Shown piece after piece: positions 6,575 to 9,683 of a stretch of 9,683 bases of DNA (position 1 is its first letter; every line of letters starts with the position of its first letter). The stretch is from positions 1 to 9,683 of the forward strand of contig JAJUFW010000066.1 in assembly GCA_029263555.1 (NCBI GenBank). Reading direction: 5' to 3'. Below the pieces are notes generated by a model, which ran no database searches, was not told the origin of the DNA, and saw nothing but the letters and a program-made list of their open reading frames with translations. The DNA is from Alphaproteobacteria bacterium. Lineage in GTDB: Bacteria > Pseudomonadota > Alphaproteobacteria > DSM-16000 > Inquilinaceae. A program made the translations under genes and the position numbers.

Positions 6575-8310
6575 TTCGAGTAAGACGCCAGTTGGCTTCC
6601 CTTCGGAATCAGTTGGTCGATCGCCAGCGCTTCCCGGATGTCCGGGCGGTTGGCGTCGATCGGTGCAATCCCGACCATGGGGCCCATTTGTTCGATGACA
6701 CGCCGGACGACCGGGGCTGCGGTCCAGCCGCCGGTAGCGTAGCCGTAGGTCTCCTTGATACCCTTCGGCTCATCCAACATGACGAATACGACATATTCGG
6801 GGCTGGTCATGGGAAAAGCCGCGATGAACGAGCTCATGAGCGACTTGCGCGCATAGCCGCCGGCACGCGCCTTCTCGGCCGTGCCCGTCTTGCCGCCGAC
6901 CAGATAGCCTTCGGCGTCCGCCTGCCGGCCCGTGCCCTGCTCGACGACCAGGCGCAGGAGACGCCGGATGATGTCCGAAGTCTGGTCCGAGATGACCCGC
7001 GTGCCCGGGACCGGCTCGCCGGGATCGCGACGGAGCAGGGTCGGAGAATGCAGGATGCCGCCATTGACCATGGCCGAGACGCCGGTCGCAAGCTGAAGCG
7101 GGCTGACCGCGATCCCATGCCCGAAGGACACGGTCATGGTCGTCGACTCCCGCCAGGGATTGGGGACCATCGGCGCCCCGACCTCCGGCAGCTCCACGGG
7201 CGAGGGCGACATCATGCCGATCCGGCGCAGGAATTCCTGCTGCCGCTCGGCCCCCGCCTCCAGCGCCATCCGCACCGAGCCGATGTTGGAGGAGTACATG
7301 AAGATCTCGGGCACCGAGAGCCAGCGCGCCTTCGGATGATCGTCGTTGATGGTGAAGCGGCCGACCCGGATCGGCCGCGTCGCGTCATAGCTGTCGCCCA
7401 GGGTCGAGGTCCCGGACTCCAGCGCCATCGCCGTGTTGAAGATCTTGAAGGTGGAGCCCATTTCGTACACGCCCAGCGTGTTGCGGTTGAACCGCGTCTC
7501 CGCGGGCACCGATCCGGGCGTGTAGGGATTGAAGTCCGGAAGCGACACCATCGCGAGCACTTCGCCGGTGCGCACGTCCAGGATCATGCCGGCGCCGCCG
7601 ATCGCGTCGAACTTCTCGACCTGCCTCGACAGCTCGTCATGCATCAGCGACTGGAGCCTGATGTCGATCGAAAGCGCCAGGGGCTCGTCGCCCCGAGCCA
7701 GCTGCTCGTCGAATCGCTTCTCGATGCCGGCGATGCCGCGTCCGTCGACATCGGTGAACCCGACGACATGGGAGGTCAGCGGGCCCAAGGGATAGATCCG
7801 CTGCTCCTCGGTCTGGAAGGCGACGCCGGGAATGCCCAGCCGGTTGATCTCGTAATGCTGACGGGGCGTCAGCCCGCGCTTGAGCCAGACGAAGCGCCGG
7901 TCGCTGCTCAGATCCGCGACCAGCTTCTCGTAGTCTAGCTCGGGCAGGACGGAGGTCAGCTTGGTCGCGGCCTCCACCGGGTCGATCACCAGTTTCGGGT
8001 CGGCATAGGCCGACGCGACGTGCAGCGTGGTGGCGAGAATATTGCCGTGGCGATCGGTGATCTCGGCCCGCATGCCGTCGGACTCGGCGCTGGTCATCGC
8101 GACCGGGGCGCGCGGCTCCGCACCGCCGCTCAGCAGCATGGTGTCGACGAGACGCGCCCCGACCGTCAGGAAGGCCAGCGAGAAGACCATCCCGGTGATC
8201 ATCAGCCGGACCCGTCCGGTCTCCAGCGCCTGTGCCGCACGCCCGTTGATCTGGACCCGCCTGTATACGGGCGTCGGCGTTCGGTAGTCGTCAGCCGTGA
8301 AGTCGGTCAT
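6571..8310 (-). CDS. ftsI: Septal peptidoglycan transpeptidase FtsI (PBP3)
   Basis: FtsI is the division-specific class B penicillin-binding protein that cross-links septal peptidoglycan in the periplasm, paired with FtsW. The chosen ATG gives 579 residues, normal for the family. A cytoplasmic N-terminus of about 33 residues precedes one membrane anchor (about 34-58) without a signal cleavage site. The non-catalytic pedestal domain follows, with EITDRHGNILA at 83-93 and the segment ending GIAGIEKRFD at 192-201. The transpeptidase domain has all three active-site motifs: S286-T-F-K289 (SxxK), S340-S-N342 (SxN) and K474-T-G476 (KTG). The frame is open well upstream into ftsL, but the chosen ATG has AGGAG 8 bases upstream and overlaps the ftsL stop as ATGA. 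A role as the elongation enzyme PBP2 (MrdA) is unlikely given the position between ftsL and murE. The last four bases overlap the murE start. Confidence 0.98.
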   Translation of the reverse strand: MTDFTADDYRTPTPVYRRVQINGRAAQALETGRVRLMITGMVFSLAFLTVGARLVDTMLLSGGAEPRAPVAMTSAESDGMRAEITDRHGNILATTLHVASAYADPKLVIDPVEAATKLTSVLPELDYEKLVADLSSDRRFVWLKRGLTPRQHYEINRLGIPGVAFQTEEQRIYPLGPLTSHVVGFTDVDGRGIAGIEKRFDEQLARGDEPLALSIDIRLQSLMHDELSRQVEKFDAIGGAGMILDVRTGEVLAMVSLPDFNPYTPGSVPAETRFNRNTLGVYEMGSTFKIFNTAMALESGTSTLGDSYDATRPIRVGRFTINDDHPKARWLSVPEIFMYSSNIGSVRMALEAGAERQQEFLRRIGMMSPSPVELPEVGAPMVPNPWRESTTMTVSFGHGIAVSPLQLATGVSAMVNGGILHSPTLLRRDPGEPVPGTRVISDQTSDIIRRLLRLVVEQGTGRQADAEGYLVGGKTGTAEKARAGGYARKSLMSSFIAAFPMTSPEYVVFVMLDEPKGIKETYGYATGGWTAAPVVRRVIEQMGPMVGIAPIDANRPDIREALAIDQLIPKGSQLASYSN

Positions 8311-8843
8311 TGGGAGATCTCCTGCGCTGACAGACGCTGACGGAAGCTGGCCAGAAGCACGTCGACCGGGGTGTCGGCCGGCGCGACCGCGAAGGACTGC
8401 GCCGGGGTCCTGGACGGCGCGGTCGGGGGCCTCCGGCCTTCGTCGGCGGCAGGGCGGGCCGGTTCGGCCGGTTCCGCGGCGTCTGCCACCAGGGTGGGGC
8501 CGGCAGGCAACGCCGCCGGCTTCCGTCCGGGCAGCGGGATGCCGGCCATCGCGGGGGCGCCCGGCAGCGGCATCGGGATCTCGTCCAGGCTCGAGATGAT
8601 CTGGCCGGGCTTGACGGGCGCGAGGACGGAATACTTCTCCGCCATCTCGCGCAGCCTCGACGGCTGGTTGAGATACGCCCATTCCGCCCGCAGCACTCGG
8701 ATCGACTCCTGTTCCATCACGATGCTGCGGTTCAGCGCGTCCAGCTGGTCTTCCAGCGCCTGCACCTCGTAGCTCGTGCGGAACACGAGGGCGCTGGCGG
8801 CGGCGATCAGCGCCATGACGACCAATGTCGGCAACCGGATCAT
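8307..8843 (-). CDS. ftsL: Cell division protein FtsL with long Pro/Ala-rich C-terminal tail
   Basis: FtsL is a small bitopic membrane protein of the divisome that, with its FtsB/DivIC-like partner and FtsQ, activates FtsWI. The 178-residue product has a single N-terminal membrane segment (about 4-21), then a predicted coiled coil (about 24-58) and the conserved end of the FtsL domain, EWAYLNQPSRLREMAEKY at 54-71. Residues about 88-158 form a low-complexity stretch rich in Pro and Ala, followed by a short possible amphipathic helix at about 159-175 (DVLLASFRQRL). The canonical E. coli protein is only about 120 residues, so the tail is an extension. Long tailed forms are known to me from alphaproteobacteria, but I cannot say how conserved this one is. 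The gene sits between rsmH and ftsI, overlapping both by ATGA, and has the strongest ribosome binding site in the window. Identification rests on topology, the conserved segment and position. Confidence 0.92.
   Translation of the reverse strand: MIRLPTLVVMALIAAASALVFRTSYEVQALEDQLDALNRSIVMEQESIRVLRAEWAYLNQPSRLREMAEKYSVLAPVKPGQIISSLDEIPMPLPGAPAMAGIPLPGRKPAALPAGPTLVADAAEPAEPARPAADEGRRPPTAPSRTPAQSFAVAPADTPVDVLLASFRQRLSAQEISQ
8319..8323 (-). promoter_or_regulatory. Ribosome binding site of ftsI
   Basis: AGGAG sits 8 bases before the ftsI ATG, within the last codons of ftsL. It decides the start of ftsI, because the same frame stays open for more than 120 codons upstream through ftsL. Confidence 0.7.
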
Positions 8844-9683
8844 GCGGCCTCCTCGCGCGGCCAGGCGGCCGCGTCGGTTCGGATGGCGGCGCGCAGGCGG
8901 GCCGACCGGGCGCGTGGGTTCGCCCGCACCTCGTCTTCGCCAGGGGCGACCGGCTTGCGGTTGATCAGGGTGAATGTCGGGGCACGACGGGCCTCCGCGC
9001 TCTGGGGCTGATGGCGGGACACGCCCTGGGCGGCGCCGCTCCGCTCCGCCAGGAAGCGCTTCACGCGCCGATCCTCAAGGCTGTGGAAGGAGACCACGGC
9101 GAGCCGCCCGCCGGGGCGCAGCAGACGCTCGGCAGCACTCAAGCCGCGGTCGAGTTCCCCCAACTCGTCATTGACGTAGATGCGCAGGCCCTGGAAGGTC
9201 CGGGTCGCCGGATCGATGCCGTCCCTGGACTTGGGCACGACGCGCCGGACGATCTCGGCAAGCTGGAGCGTCCGCCGGATCGGCTCGCGCCGACGCGCCT
9301 CCGCGATCGCATGCGCGACGCGCCGGGCCATGCGCTCTTCGCCCAAATCGCGAATGATCCGGGCGAGTTCCTCCTCGGGAAGGGTGTTGACGATGTCGGC
9401 GGCCGTCGGCCCATCCTCTCCCATGCGCATGTCGAGCGGGCCGTCGGCCCGGAACGAGAAGCCGCGCGAGGCATCGTCGACCTGAGGCGACGAGACGCCG
9501 AGGTCGAGCGCGACCCCGTCGACCGCGGGTTGGTGCGGCGCCACCAGCTCGTCCATGGCGCCGAAGCTGCCGGCGATCACCATGAGCCGGCCTCCGCTCT
9601 CGGCCTCCTGAAGCCGCCCGGCCTCGATGGCGCGCGGATCGCGGTCGATGCCGATCACGCGGCAGTCGGCGGCGCGCAGGAAG
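8840..9683 (-). CDS. rsmH: 16S rRNA (cytosine-1402-N4)-methyltransferase RsmH, 5' end outside window
   Basis: RsmH (formerly MraW) uses S-adenosylmethionine to methylate N4 of C1402 in the 16S rRNA P site, and is typically found at the head of the dcw cluster. 280 residues are visible; family members have about 310-330, so roughly the first 40, including the first SAM-binding loop, lie beyond the right edge. Visible landmarks, numbered from the first complete codon, are VIGIDRDPRAIE at 9-20 (SAM-binding strand with its acidic residue), GVALDLGVSSPQVDDASRGF at 56-75, GPLDMRM at 81-87, RTFQGLRIYVNDEL at 161-174, GGRLAVVSFHSLEDRRVKRF at 191-210 and the C-terminal NPRARSARLRA at 255-265. A GTG at position 9658 could be read as a start, but homology continues upstream of it, so it is an internal Val. 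The stop overlaps the ftsL start as ATGA. Confidence 0.97.
   Translation of the reverse strand, partial: FLRAADCRVIGIDRDPRAIEAGRLQEAESGGRLMVIAGSFGAMDELVAPHQPAVDGVALDLGVSSPQVDDASRGFSFRADGPLDMRMGEDGPTAADIVNTLPEEELARIIRDLGEERMARRVAHAIAEARRREPIRRTLQLAEIVRRVVPKSRDGIDPATRTFQGLRIYVNDELGELDRGLSAAERLLRPGGRLAVVSFHSLEDRRVKRFLAERSGAAQGVSRHQPQSAEARRAPTFTLINRKPVAPGEDEVRANPRARSARLRAAIRTDAAAWPREEAA
8848..8853 (-). promoter_or_regulatory. Ribosome binding site of ftsL
   Basis: A full AGGAGG lies inside the 3' end of rsmH, 4 bases before the ftsL ATG. It is the best Shine-Dalgarno match in the window and supports that ATG. It suggests that ftsL can recruit ribosomes on its own as well as by coupling to rsmH. 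Confidence 0.75.

Noticed and set aside
6592..7938. A 448-codon plus-strand open frame opposite ftsI.
   Set aside because: The opposite strand encodes FtsI with SxxK, SxN and KTG motifs; the plus-strand product is low-complexity, rich in Arg, Asp and His, and resembles no family I know.
8311..8682. Upstream extension of the ftsI frame through ftsL, which would give a protein of about 700 residues.
   Set aside because: The extension overlaps the whole tail of ftsL, resembles no PBP domain, and the ATG at the ATGA overlap has a good ribosome binding site.
9656..9658. A GTG in rsmH that could be taken as a complete start within the window.
   Set aside because: The residues before it (FLRAADCR) continue the RsmH family sequence, and the SAM-binding N-terminus would be missing. 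The gene is cut by the window edge.

Overview
This window is one uninterrupted block of the division and cell wall (dcw) cluster of a high-GC Gram-negative bacterium. All eight genes lie on the minus strand. The order, the style of the proteins (MraY and FtsW closely match the alphaproteobacterial form, and FtsL is the long, tailed type) and the GC-rich codon use suggest an alphaproteobacterium, probably of the Rhodospirillales (Azospirillum/Skermanella-like). That placement is inferred from recalled family features, not from a search. MurE carries the DNPR motif, so the peptidoglycan should be of the meso-diaminopimelate type.

Read in the direction of transcription (right to left) the layout is: rsmH (5' end outside the window), ftsL, ftsI, murE, murF, mraY, murD, ftsW (last few codons outside the window). 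Every junction is tight. There are ATGA overlaps at rsmH/ftsL, ftsL/ftsI and murE/murF, a TTGA overlap at ftsI/murE, and a one-base TGATG overlap at murD/ftsW. Only murF/mraY (10 bases) and mraY/murD (4 bases) have gaps. No non-coding stretch exceeds 10 bases, and I see no promoter, terminator, RNA gene, repeat array or mobile element. The genes are probably co-transcribed from a promoter upstream of rsmH, with translational coupling.

The products act in sequence. MurD, MurE and MurF add D-Glu, meso-DAP and D-Ala-D-Ala to the UDP-MurNAc peptide in the cytoplasm. MraY transfers the finished phospho-MurNAc-pentapeptide to undecaprenyl phosphate in the inner membrane. FtsW (glycosyltransferase) and FtsI (transpeptidase) polymerise and cross-link septal peptidoglycan, with FtsL as part of the divisome complex that activates them. 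RsmH is a 16S rRNA methyltransferase that commonly opens this cluster.

I found no novel system. The points worth a second look are small: the TTG start of murE without a clear ribosome binding site, the GTG start of mraY whose ribosome binding site is built into the murF stop codon, and the long Pro/Ala-rich periplasmic tail of FtsL. Several very long plus-strand reading frames are antisense shadows of the real genes.
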